A stretch of DNA of 38,372 nt, from contig NW_014577089.1 of the NCBI RefSeq assembly GCF_000485595.1, positions 357,055-395,426 on the forward strand. The letters run 5' to 3'. The DNA comes from Priapulus caudatus. Lineage: Eukaryota; Priapulida; Priapulimorpha; Priapulimorphida; Priapulidae. The position numbers were made by a program, and so were the translations under genes. Shown here one piece after another: positions 1-9,957 of the stretch (position 1 is the stretch's first letter; each line of letters opens with the position of its first letter). Below the pieces are notes generated by a model, which made no database searches, was not told the DNA's origin, and was given only the letters and a program-made list of their open reading frames with translations.

Positions 1-84
1 TACCTATATGAAGCTACTGAGGTGAACAATGTACCTATATGAAGCTACTGAGGTGAACAATGTACCTATATGCAGCTACTGAGG
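1..84. repeat. 31-bp minisatellite, about 2.7 copies
   Basis: The unit begins TACCTATATGAAGCTACTGA. Copies start at 1, 32 and 63; the third has one A-to-C change and is cut short. It lies in a DNAH10 intron and touches the window edge, so the array may extend to the left. Positions 85-430 hold only intron sequence, with a TATACATTCATA-like duplication near 280-310. Confidence 0.85.
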
Positions 85-430
85 AAGGAAATTTACGAAG
101 TTACTGAGGTGCTAACCTTTGCTTTTATGTAGTCACAGATGTCGTAACGTCGCCTGGTCACTGGCTGATGCCCAGTAAAAGATTTTTATAAAATCCAACA
201 GAAAGTCAGCAAAATTTTGCAAACATCCCATTGTCCTCATTGCAGGCATATTATATGAAATGTATTCCGATGCATGCCTATACATTCATATATACCTATA
301 CATTCATATATACCTATATTCAATTTCCTTTTGGTATATCCATGCTTTCATTCATTTATTCGTTTTCTATTCTGCTATTCTTTACAACCATGTTTAATTC
401 GTTTGTCTGTACGTGGGCTCTGCTATGCAG

Positions 431-595
431 GTGGCAGAAAAGCTGAAACTGGCAGCAAACACGGCTGAGGACATTGAGCGCACGCGCGACGGCTACCGAC
501 CTGCTGCTAAACGTGGCGCCATCTTGTTCTTTGTCCTGTCAGAGATGTCAGCGATCAACTCAATGTACCAGTATTCGCTGGCATCCTACCTCGAG
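431..595 (+). CDS. DNAH10: DNAH10 exon (visible exon 1)
   Basis: Visible residues 1-55, phase 0 at both ends. The acceptor is TGCAG before GTGGCAG and the donor is GAG|GTAAAG. It encodes the end of AAA5, with the dynein-conserved RRGAILFF-like segment (here KRGAILFF) and [16 protein letters not shown]. The acceptor and continuous homology show it is an internal exon, so earlier coding exons lie left of the window. Confidence 0.94.
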
Positions 596-3500
596 GTAAA
601 GCGCTATCGGTCGCTTCTGTTGTGCTCTATACATTCCAGTGTCTATAGACGTGTGTACTGTTACTGTACTGTATGTGTGTGTGTGTGCGAGCGTGCATGC
701 ATGCGTGTGTGCGTGCGTGTGTGTATGTGGAATAAGTTCTGAGGTATAGTGCATGTTTACCTTACCATCTGCGTTCACTGCGTCCTCTCCGTGTCTACGT
801 GGTAACAAATGATTTAACGTGAACATAAACACGTGTGCTTGTTGCATGTATTATGCGCTCAAGCAGTGATTTCGAATCCTTCCAGGAATGAAAAAAGGGT
901 TTCATTTAAAATAAATTTGTCGATGTATACATTCTGCAACAATATACGCACCACAAATAAGCAAAAATATGACACAATATTACATTACTGTGATTATTGC
1001 ACTTTACAATGCTATGTAAGCAATTAAATATTAAGGGAATTAAGTTATATCTGGAAGCGTCATCCCTGGTCATAATGGCCAGCAAGTGATAGAGAAAAAA
1101 TAAATACATAATAGATATGTTTACTGACAGGATGCTGTATGCTATATAATTATGTTGACAGGATGCATATTACTGAGTATATAATATTTTTTACGTCTAC
1201 AGGTATTCCAGCACTCATTGCAGAAGAGTATGCGTGACAGCATTGTTCTGAAGCGATTGAAGAACATCATGGACACCCTCACGTATAACGTCTACAGCTA
1301 CGGCTGCACAGGTGTGAAGGCTAATTATGAAGATTGTAATGAGATGGAAGTTAACAGCCGACACCATGCAGGATTGTCATGCTGTCACTAGCGCTCATAG
1401 GGTCTATGTCCCCCAGGGTACTGCCGGAACGTACCCTGGTACTATCTAATAAGGCTGAGAGGGTCTATGTCCCCCAGGGTACTGCCGGAACGTACCCTGG
1501 TACTATCTAATATGCCGGACCGTACCTCGCCTACTCCACTAACGAGTCTATGGAGTCGCCTACGCCCCTACTCCCTAACCATAACCCTAACCCTAACCAT
1601 ATCAGATAGTTACCAGGGTACGTTCCAGTATACCGGACCGTACCCAGGGTACGTTCCGGCAGTACCCTGCAAGACATAGACCCTATGAGCGTCACTAGCA
1701 TGCACTCACTATAATCCACGACTGTGGTGTTAGTTGTTGGCAGGATTATATAGAGATATAGATTATATAGAGTGTCAGTTTATGTGATAGATAATTCAGA
1801 GAATCATATTAAAAATCCAAATGGCAAGATTTTCGCAATTTGCCTGAACGATTCAATAGTGTGTGAGTCTGCATGCCATACTCGTCGTTGTCTTGGTGAC
1901 AGCCCGATCTGACAATTTTACGTCTGTAACAGGTATCTTTGAGAAGCACAAGCTGCTATTTAGCTTCCAGATGACCATTAAGCTTGAGCAAAGTGAGGGC
2001 AATGTCTTGCAAGAGCAGCTTGACTTCTTTATCAAGGGCAACATCTCCCTGGAAAAGAGTACCCGTCTAAAGCCATTTAGGTAACATGCGACCTTTTTGT
2101 TTACTCATACGCAGCTGGTAGTCCTACCAATTCAATTGTTTCATTTGTACTATCTCTTCACTAGTCTAAAGTTGGGACAGTGATGTATTGTGTGTGGATT
2201 CCAGGTGGTTGCCTGACCAGAGCTGGGAGGATGCTGTCTGCTTGAATGAAGCATTCCCTGATAAGTTTGGCAGCCTTTGTGATGACATAGAGCACAATGA
2301 GAATATCTGGAAGGAGGTATCGGCTTGAGTAATAGCTTCCGTGTCTTCCTTGCACCAGCAAAGTCATTATGATAGTAGTGTCTACACTCAGTGAGGGTAT
2401 AGTTACGTGTCATGTGTGAGTACTTTGAAGCAGTGCCAGTTTATTGTGGTACCATCAAAGGCAGTAACTTGGTATTTGACGCAAATATACAGTTGAAATG
2501 TGTCATGTATGGGTGAGTACTTTGAAGCAGTGCCACATTATTGTGGTACCATCAAAAGCAGTCACTTATATTTGACGCAAATATTCAGTTGAAATAATTT
2601 TTTTGTCAGTGGTATGACCTGGATGCGCCGGAGGCAGCAGCATTTCCTCTCAAGTACAGCGAGAGCCTGGGAGACTTTGAGCGGCTGATGCTGCTACGCT
2701 GCTTCCGCGTCGACAGGGTGTATCGTGCTGTGACAGACTATGTTACACACCGCATGGGCGAGAAATACGTCACGCCTCCCGTGATCAGGTGGGATGACGT
2801 GCATTGCAGGGTTCTTGTAACACGCTGGTGGTTTCGGTACATCAATAACGTAAACTTAGATGTAACATAATAATTGCGTATTTTAGGTATAAATGCTGCA
2901 AATATTTTACTTTGACTGCCTTTCAGGTTTCCTTGTTTATTTCATGAGATGAACTTGAAGACAAGTAGTAGCATTGCTGTTGGCAACATACATCCTCGGC
3001 TAACGAATCACAATACGAAACAAAACTCTCCTTGCTTAATGTCATGATACGCATACATGGTCATAGTAAAAAATACATCAGTACGTGCTATGAAGAGGAT
3101 GATGGTGATCTACTTAAAGATGGAGGTCACAGTCCAATGCTTTTCATGCCATGGATAGACGTACCAACTGAGAATATTTTGTATTTCACCTGTAACCTAG
3201 TGTTATTTTAACTAAATAGATTGTTGCGTGAAATGTATTTCTACAAATATGGCTGCCCAGTGACTTTTTAGCTCTTTAGTTGTCGTGTCATTTTATATCG
3301 ATGACCTCTGTTTTTCTGTTGGTTCCAGCTTTGAAGCCATATATGAACAGAGTTCGCCACAATCACCAATAGTTTTTATTCTAAGTCCTGGGTCTGACCC
3401 AGGCAGCGACCTTACAAAGCTAGCAGAAAGAGCAGGATTCCGTGACAACAGGCTCAAGTTCCTTGCAATGGGCCAAGGACAGGAAAAGGTGATTGTAAAG

Positions 3501-6500
3501 ATGTTTCTTTTATGCTTTATAGTGCGTTACCTCCGTTTGCTAGCAATGTGTAAATGCATACGAAGTTACGAACCTTACGAACATATAAAGTTAAGAAGTT
3601 GCGTTTGTATTGCCATATGGAGTTTTGTTATCTTAATCATTTTTTGACAGGCCGCACTGCAACTACTCGACACGGCAATTTCTCGTGGGCAGTGGCTTAT
3701 GCTTCAGAACTGCCATCTGTTGGTAAACTTCCTCAAGGACTTAGAAAAACAGCTAGAGAAAATCACAAAGCCACATCCAGATTTCCGTCTGTGGCTTACC
3801 ACTGACCCAACTCCAAGCTTCCCTATTGGCATTTTGCAGCGATCACTGAAGGTAAGCCTTTCGAAACTACTTTTATGAGTAACTTTCATCTGTGGAGAAA
3901 ATCATGCATTTCTGTTGGTTTTGCTTTCTTGTGCAGCATTCTGATTCCTGCTGAGATCAGCAGACAGATATGCAGGCTGATTTCCATGCTTCCTTACTGT
4001 TGAATGCTTCCTAATTGTTTGATACTTCCTATTGATATGACAACTTGAGGACTTTCGTGTCACGTTGGTGTATGAATTTCGCATTTACTCAGTGATATGC
4101 ATCGGTGAGTAACCTTGCCATGTTCCTCCAGGTAGTCACTGAGCCCCCCAATGGCTTAAAGTTGAATTTGAGGAACACCTACTTCAAAATCTCACAGAAT
4201 GCCTTACAGGAGTGTGAGCATCAAGCCTTCCCATCACTGGTGTACGTGCTGGCATTCTTCCATGCTGTTGTGCAGGTATGGTGAAATTCAAGCAACAGGG
4301 CTAGTTAGTAATAGTAAAAGTAAAGTAACTTAGTTAGAAGTAATAACATGTGTAGTATATGGATTTCGGAGCGGTAAAGGCAGACCGTCAGCATATGCGA
4401 CACTTAACTTCTTACATATACCATATTAAAATGTCTTTTCAAGAGTACAGTAATACCGAATACCCCACATTACGGACATTATGCGTAATTCTATAGTCTG
4501 AATCACGCTTTCCCATGGACTTCTATTGCATAATTTAAGATCTACCAAAAAAGTAGATGATCCTATGTGTTCTCTATTACAAGCACATTTGTGACTGCAA
4601 GTAAACACATATATTGAACATTTAATGATGTAACACGCTTAGGGAAATCCAGAATAAGAATAATACAGTGTACTAATTATAATGCTTGAATGCAGCACAC
4701 TGACTGTGACTGATTGACAAACATATATTGATTATTTAATGATATTACAATCAAGGAATTTAGAATAAACATTAGTACCCTGTTGTACCTGGAGTACAAT
4801 AGACACAGCTAGGGCACTGATTACAGGAATGCACGCATTCCATACAATTTGAACGTGTAGGTATTTTCCTCTAATGGACAGAAAACTATCTAACCAGATG
4901 GTGGCAGATTTAAAAGCTGGTCTGCCTGACATGTTGGCAGCTTGCTTTATATGTATTACATTAATGTCATTGACAGCATTTGAACATACAAAGTTTTTGG
5001 GCAGAAACATGCAATCAGTATTTTGAAGTTTGTGTAAGAGCGAATGTTCGTTTCGTACGCATTTCAAGTTTAGTGGTTATAATTTACAAATTACGTACGG
5101 GCGAGTTTACATAACCAAGGTTATCATAGGATGAGGTATCACTGTATTAAAACATTTGTACTTGGTTTAATATTTTCAACAGCAATTATATTATAACAGG
5201 TATTTCTTTAGTACAAATACGATTTTTTTAATAATAATTTATCCTAACTATTTAATTATTGTCATTATTAATAGGAGAGACGCAAGTATGACAAGATCGG
5301 CTGGAATGTGGCTTATGACTTTAATGAGTCGGACTTCAGAGTTTGTATGCAAATAATTAATACCTACCTCACCAAGTCGTACAACCAGGGAGATCATGAG
5401 AAAATCCCATGGAACAGCTTGAAATACCTTGTTGGAGAGGTGAGGCACAAACACTGCCCTAGTTGCTTATAGCAGTTGCCTAAAGCAGCAATTCCATTGA
5501 ATTGCATATATCTGCATTCGTAGCAGAAGGTGCATGTAAGCTGCCAGTTGAATCACTGTCAGTTCATAGTCATAACGTCTTACAACGTACTAGTATCACA
5601 TATCCTGGGACTGATTTCAGATGATGTATGGAATTCATTCCATCAATGATTTTCGACTATTGATCATGCTGCTGATTTCAGGTCATGTACGGCGGCCGTG
5701 TCATTGATGATTTTGATAGGCGCGTCGTCAACACGTATATGAACGAATACATGGGCGACTTTATATTCGACACGTTCCAGCCCTTCCATTTCTACAGCAA
5801 TGATGAGGTCGACTACAAAATACCTGAACCCGGTCTAAAGGAGAATTACATAGGTATAGGTATCATTTAATGTGTCAGACCGACACTAGATTTCAGCATA
5901 CATTGCATGGTAGCATTCAGCGTACATCTGCACTGGTCTATCTTCACAAGAAAGAGCAAAGAACCTGTACAGTCCCTCCATATACCCAAAGTTGTTTACA
6001 ATATTAATTTACCTATAGACCATGCACTGTTTTTGCGAGTTCCCTATTCATTATACAGGTAATTATCTTATCAATTGCTATTTGATAATTTGTTTGTCCT
6101 ATCAGTTGCATTACATAGGGGCTAGTTCTTACCCTATTGATTATATTGTTGGTTGGGTTGTTTATTATCCTATTGATTCAAATTAATTGAACTGTTCCAT
6201 GCGCTACTGAAACAATTAATGTACATGTACTGTATTTTTCTGTTTTTTGTAATGTTCTGCACCATACATAGTAAATGTGAATGGGATAAAACTGTTAATA
6301 CATACATATATATATATAGATTACATAGATACGCTGCCACTCTCCAACACACCTGAGGTATTTGGCCTGCACCCCAACGCAGAAATTGGCTACTATACAC
6401 AAGCGGCCAGAGACATGTGGACTCAACTGGTAGAGATTCAGCCACAAACTGGTATATTGTTGTTTTCCACACTTGTTACTATACTTGGAGTGTAGGGTTA

Positions 6501-9182
6501 CCATGTATTCATATATCCTATATGACCAATCCTAACTTGAACTGGATGGATAGGTCCACCCAACTTCAGCTTACAAGGGGTATACACGATAGATCTCCTA
6601 CAGTTTCTCCAGCTAACCTCTGATTGCATAGCATAAGCTGACAGTTATCAGCGCAGTGTATAACGGCAATGAATGACCTTATTTGACATAGTGTGCACTC
6701 GTGGTGCTGCTATATAAGAATTATTGCATCATTATATAGCAGTCACCAGTATTCGAAACCTAGAGGTCTTGTGGCATGCTACTTACAAAATTAACCATGC
6801 ATTATCTTTGCAAGCAACATGCCACTCAGATTTATTGTGTTGTCTGTGTCTTGTGTAATAGACTTGATCAGTGAAAAAAATACACGGGGGCTCGGGGCGA
6901 TTTAGCTCCCGAAATGTCAAAAAGAGCCCCGGAAATGCTAAAAAGAGCCCCCGTAAATTTGCATAAAGTTCAATGCAAACCAAATTTTAGAGTGCTATTT
7001 TCATGCACGCAAGCTTGAAAAGTAGCCCCCGAAAAATAGATTAACATTTTTCCCCTGGACTTGATTATATGAACATTGCAGCAATGAAACATTCTTTTTA
7101 AAGGCGAATCTGGTACGGGGATCAGCAGGGAAGAATTCATAGGTAAGATAGCAAGTGACATCCTCAACAAGCTTCCAGAGCAGTTTGACCTTGACAAGAT
7201 TAGGAAGAAGTTTGGTCTGGACATGAGCCCAACCAGTGTGGTGCTTGTACAGGAGTTGGAGCGATTTAATAAGCTTATCGAGCGCATGAAGAAATCCCTC
7301 ACCACGCTGAAGAAGGTATAGCCATCGAGTAGAATAACTGTAATTATGCAAATTACTACATTTCGGTGGCACGAGGCTCACCTACAATAGGCTTTATACT
7401 TTGTCGGGTAACAAAAAGGTCGTGCATAGGAATAGAGTGCATGCAGCTACGTATCTTGTTGTTACCATTACTTTGTAATTCCAACTAGGCCCTGGCAGGA
7501 GAGGTTGGCATGAGTAACGAGCTTGATGATGTCGCTCGGGCGCTGTATAATGGAACCATCCCCCGTATCTGGCGACGCTTGGCACCGGACACACTCAAGT
7601 CACTCGGCAACTGGTTGCTGCATTTCCACCGCAGGCACGCGCAGTACACTTACTGGGTGCGTTCCACTCGGCTATCCGATCGCGTCTTCTTTGGTTCTCA
7701 AAGTTTTTCCCGATTCCCTAAACGCTGCACCTAGCTTGATACTGCTTTTATAGGTAAATCGTTCTTATTCATCATAACTTGTGCTCTGCTGAAGTGCCAG
7801 ACATCTTCAAGGGTCCTGGAAATCTAGCACGCACAAATTACAAATTTTCTTTTTTTATCAAACAGGTGAATGAGGGTGAGCCTGCCGTCATCTGGTTATC
7901 AGGTTTACAAATTCCTGAATCGTACCTTACTGCCTTAGTACAGGCGACATGCCGTCGCAATGGATGGCCCCTAGACAAATCCACACTTTACACAACAGTG
8001 ACAAGTTATGCGACTCCAGATGATGTACAAGAAAAGGCTCATCAAGGTACCATTTTCCACGTAGTATATATGTACCAGTTACAGCATTATTATCTACCAG
8101 GTAAAGGGAAGTGAAAGATGCTGTCAATTAATGCTATCAAGTTATAACTAAGCCTAATACACTACTGTGTACATGCATGTATCTATCACCATATAGTTCT
8201 TGGCTTTCACAGCAAATGAAATTTAATGAGTTACCTCATTAAATAGTTATTAAATAATATAATAGTTATTAATATAATATATATATTTAATAGTTATCTC
8301 ATTTATCCTGCATAGGATGCTATGTGACAGGCCTGTACCTTGAGGGAGCTGCGTGGGATATAGAAAACAATTGTCTTACTGGTTCCCAACCCAAGGAGTT
8401 GATACAGGAACTGCCAATTCTGAAGGTCATTCCTATTGAGGCACACAAGCTCAAGCTACAGGTTGGTGTCGTTCAGTAATCGGTTAACTAATAGTTTAAT
8501 TCTAGTACATACTACAAAAGAGTAGCGTGAAGTCTTCCCTAGCATTACTATCAGTGACTGTTATGCTTATTATTTCCATTAATTACCAGGGTTCCTAATA
8601 ACTGGACTATTTTCTTACAATCGATACCATCTAAACTCATTTAATGTCATTATCATGTTTAGTGTAATATTTCTGTATTTATTATCATGGTCACAACCAT
8701 TATCATTAGTATGATAGCCATTAGCTAAAAGCTAAAGTAAAAGCTATTGTTAATCTTATATGATAACTGATATTGTTAACCGGTTTAACCATCAATCAGT
8801 ATAGTGAGAAATCAGTATAGGCACGCATAAACTAGTGTGCATGGCTCCTTTCATGATATGTCGAATGTGATGTTGCATCTGACTATAGGGGATGCAAAAA
8901 TATCACCACCACAGCTTTTGCTTAATTAGTTACGATAGGTAGGCAGCTTGATGTGTTTGTATAGCAGCTTTGAAGCCAACCAATACTTATGAAAGTTAAA
9001 ATATTGGTAAAGTATATTATGTGCGTTGCTTACAGAACACACTGCGTGCGCCTGTCTACACAACATCGATGCGGCGAAATGCGATGGGTGTTGGGCTGGT
9101 GTTCGAAGCAGACCTGGCCACGACGCAGCACATCAGTCATTGGGTGCTGCAAGGTGTCTGCTTGCTTCTCAACACGGACTGA
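431..9182 (+). CDS. DNAH10: Axonemal dynein heavy chain 10, C-terminal 846 residues (16 exons)
   Basis: This is the motor subunit of an inner-arm (I1/f type) ciliary dynein, which uses ATP to slide doublet microtubules in the axoneme. Joined exons: 431-595, 1203-1311, 1933-2080, 2205-2316, 2610-2788, 3329-3488, 3651-3851, 4132-4275, 5275-5439, 5682-5853, 6320-6451, 7104-7315, 7489-7656, 7866-8046, 8316-8461, 9036-9182. All junctions are GT-AG, phases agree throughout and no internal stop occurs. The visible protein runs from the end of AAA5, through AAA6 (ILSPGSDP, near visible residue 255; MGQGQEK) and its lid, to the dynein C-terminal domain, ending LLNTD. DNAH10 is chosen over other axonemal chains because motifs such as [26 protein letters not shown] and [20 protein letters not shown] match my recollection of the DNAH10 class. 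Full-length family members are about 4,500 residues, so roughly the last fifth is here. The upstream exons are cut off by the window edge. Confidence 0.95.
596..1202 (+). other. DNAH10 intron with GT/GTGC microsatellite
   Basis: This intron has no coding signal. An alternating purine-pyrimidine tract of GTGTGT and GCGTGCGTGTG units lies at about 675-727. Open frames across it are repeat artefacts. Confidence 0.7.
1203..1311 (+). CDS. DNAH10: DNAH10 exon (visible exon 2)
   Basis: Visible residues 56-91, with Gly92 split across the next intron (G|GT). It carries [20 protein letters not shown], part of the helical linker between AAA5 and AAA6. Confidence 0.94.
1393..1690. mobile_element. 298-bp inverted-repeat MITE with 9-bp target duplication
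   Basis: The element is flanked by direct repeats GTCACTAGC at 1384-1392 and 1691-1699. Its ends are inverted repeats of about 46 bp, starting GCTCATAGGGTCTATGTC. Each arm contains its own hairpin (CCAGGGTAC...GTACCCTGG). A 52-bp segment of the left arm is repeated identically at 1399-1450 and 1460-1511. The middle has telomere-like CCCTAACCCTAACC at about 1582-1597. It has no coding capacity. A 9-bp duplication with long inverted repeats fits Mutator-like or fold-back elements; the superfamily is an inference. Confidence 0.82.
1933..2080 (+). CDS. DNAH10: DNAH10 exon (visible exon 3)
   Basis: Residues 92-140, with Arg141 split (AG|G). It encodes [19 protein letters not shown] followed by GNISLEKS, typical of axonemal chains. 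The donor is TTTAG|GTAACA. Confidence 0.95.
2205..2316 (+). CDS. DNAH10: DNAH10 exon (visible exon 4)
   Basis: Residues 141-178, starting [10 protein letters not shown]. The conserved W-L-P-D-x-x-W-E-D follows the split Arg. It ends ENIWKE at the donor GAG|GTATCG. Confidence 0.93.
2408..2595. repeat. Tandem duplication of about 93 bp in a DNAH10 intron
   Basis: Copies span 2408-2499 and 2501-2595. They share GAGTACTTTGAAGCAGTGCC, TTATTGTGGTACCATCAAA and TTTGACGCAAATAT with scattered substitutions. This is a simple diverged tandem duplication. Confidence 0.85.
2610..2788 (+). CDS. DNAH10: DNAH10 exon (visible exon 5)
   Basis: Residues 179-237, with Ser238 split (AG|C). It contains [20 protein letters not shown], the highly conserved segment leading into AAA6, then [11 protein letters not shown]. 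The acceptor follows a T-rich tract (TTTTTTTGTCAG). Confidence 0.95.
2789..3328 (+). other. DNAH10 intron, nothing recognised
   Basis: The intron is 540 bp and ordinary AT-rich sequence. I see no repeats, open frames with homology, or RNA motifs. Confidence 0.6.
3329..3488 (+). CDS. DNAH10: DNAH10 exon (visible exon 6), start of AAA6
   Basis: Residues 238-291. It opens AAA6 with [17 protein letters not shown] and runs to [15 protein letters not shown]6 in dyneins is degenerate and does not hydrolyse ATP; the GQGQEK stretch sits where a P-loop remnant is expected. Confidence 0.96.
3651..3851 (+). CDS. DNAH10: DNAH10 exon (visible exon 7), AAA6
   Basis: Residues 292-358, phase 0 at both ends. 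It holds the dynein-wide motif [14 protein letters not shown] and then [13 protein letters not shown] and [11 protein letters not shown]. Confidence 0.96.
4132..4275 (+). CDS. DNAH10: DNAH10 exon (visible exon 8), AAA6
   Basis: Residues 359-406. It encodes [17 protein letters not shown] and [15 protein letters not shown], the conserved AAA6 core. The donor is CAG|GTATGG. Confidence 0.96.
4585..4785. repeat. Diverged direct repeat inside a 1-kb DNAH10 intron
   Basis: Two stretches (about 4585-4665 and 4705-4785) share ACATATATTGA, TTTAATGAT and a following AGAATAA block, with many differences. The rest of the intron (4276-5274) shows nothing else. Confidence 0.4.
5275..5439 (+). CDS. DNAH10: DNAH10 exon (visible exon 9)
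   Basis: Residues 407-461. It encodes [20 protein letters not shown] (dynein motif ER(R/K)xxGWN) and [10 protein letters not shown]. The acceptor is AATAG and the donor is GAG|GTGAGG. Confidence 0.96.
5682..5853 (+). CDS. DNAH10: DNAH10 exon (visible exon 10)
   Basis: Residues 462-518, with Asp519 split (G|AT). It encodes [16 protein letters not shown], a near-invariant dynein motif, then [21 protein letters not shown] degraded look-alike of its 5' end lies 60 bp upstream (see findings). Confidence 0.96.
5854..6319 (+). other. DNAH10 intron with TA run at its acceptor
   Basis: The intron is 466 bp of AT-rich sequence ending in a TATATATATAG acceptor. No gene or structured repeat is seen. 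Confidence 0.6.
6320..6451 (+). CDS. DNAH10: DNAH10 exon (visible exon 11)
   Basis: Residues 519-562, with Gly563 split (G|GC). It encodes [20 protein letters not shown] and [11 protein letters not shown], then QPQTG. The acceptor is the end of a TA run (TATATATAG). Confidence 0.95.
6878..7040. repeat. GAGCCCC-rich short repeat in DNAH10 intron
   Basis: ACGGGGGCTC near 6882 and its reverse complement GAGCCCCCGT near 6946 bracket two AAAAAGAGCCCC-type repeats, with a related AGCCCCCGAAAAA further on. This looks like a degraded fold-back insertion. The surrounding intron (6452-7103) is otherwise plain. Confidence 0.5.
7104..7315 (+). CDS. DNAH10: DNAH10 exon (visible exon 12)
   Basis: Residues 563-633. 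It starts [20 protein letters not shown] and ends [19 protein letters not shown], with [17 protein letters not shown] between. This is the entry to the dynein C-terminal domain. The donor is AAG|GTATAG. Confidence 0.95.
7489..7656 (+). CDS. DNAH10: DNAH10 exon (visible exon 13), C-terminal domain
   Basis: Residues 634-689. It contains [20 protein letters not shown] and [19 protein letters not shown]. It ends in YTYW at the donor TGG|GTGCGT. Confidence 0.95.
7866..8046 (+). CDS. DNAH10: DNAH10 exon (visible exon 14), C-terminal domain
   Basis: Residues 690-749, with Gly750 split. It encodes [19 protein letters not shown] and [19 protein letters not shown], diagnostic of the dynein C-terminal domain. 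The acceptor is TTTTATCAAACAG. Confidence 0.95.
8316..8461 (+). CDS. DNAH10: DNAH10 exon (visible exon 15), C-terminal domain
   Basis: Residues 750-798. It encodes [18 protein letters not shown] (family motif GLYLEGAxWD) and [17 protein letters not shown]. The middle, GSQPKELIQ, is the usual variable loop. Confidence 0.95.
8462..9035 (+). other. Last DNAH10 intron, nothing recognised
   Basis: The intron is 574 bp and AT-rich, with imperfect GTTATTA/TCATTAT runs. No coding or structured feature was found. Confidence 0.6.
9036..9182 (+). CDS. DNAH10: DNAH10 terminal exon with stop
   Basis: Residues 799-846 and TGA at 9180-9182. It encodes [20 protein letters not shown] and [18 protein letters not shown], ending VCLLLNTD. 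This is the canonical dynein C-terminus, so the 3' end is complete. Confidence 0.96.
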   Translation, partial: NTLRAPVYTTSMRRNAMGVGLVFEADLATTQHISHWVLQGVCLLLNTD

Positions 9183-9951
9183 ATCACCAAGCAAGGACTA
9201 CCAAACTACACTACCACTGCCAGACTGGGAAAGCTGGTGTGGGGCAGGTGCCAACTCAATCCCTCCAGTGCATTGTAACTTCGTGATGGAGCAGTTAAGG
9301 GAGGGGAGATGTTCATAACTTGTGATTTTTGTGGGGGTTTTTATTATGTAAGTAATTTTTGTATATATCGTTCAGTTGGGATTGTAAATTTTGATGTGGA
9401 TAATCCACTTATGAGGGTATGATAGGTGCTTCTGATGTGTGATCTGAAACTTCATTGTGAATTTATTCCTTCATTTCCTAAAACATTTTATATGAGTATT
9501 TTTCATAGATAATTTTTGTATATGTAATAATAATCGGGTAGTGGAAATGTGTATAGGGCGAGTAGCACACAATGTGCCAAATATTGCTGCAACCAACTAG
9601 TGTTACGACTGAAGCCTTTCGTCATGCATAGATGGTTCGTAACTTATGATTCCCTTTTCATGTATACCTGATTTTTTCATAATACTCCGAGAAGGATAGA
9701 AAAGGTGCTAAAGCATGCTAGTTGTGGGAGGAAGAATGATACACATAAGTCGTAGGTAATCTGACCAAAGTACCTCAATGGTATAGGCCAAGATGCAGTT
9801 CACATGATGTCAAGCCAATTCTAGTGTCACACATCTTGAAATTTTGATGTGTATAAGCACCATCATCTGTCATAGAACACACCTCAAGGCAACGAAGTTC
9901 ACATCTATTATAGCTATTGTGCAATGATTTGTTTCCTGCATATTTGAATTC

Positions 9952-9957
9952 AATAAA
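9952..9957 (+). terminator. Candidate poly(A) signal for DNAH10
   Basis: This AATAAA lies about 770 bp after the DNAH10 stop, is followed by an A run, and is the first canonical hexamer I noticed downstream on this strand. It is only a candidate; RNA evidence could place the 3' end earlier. Confidence 0.3.
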
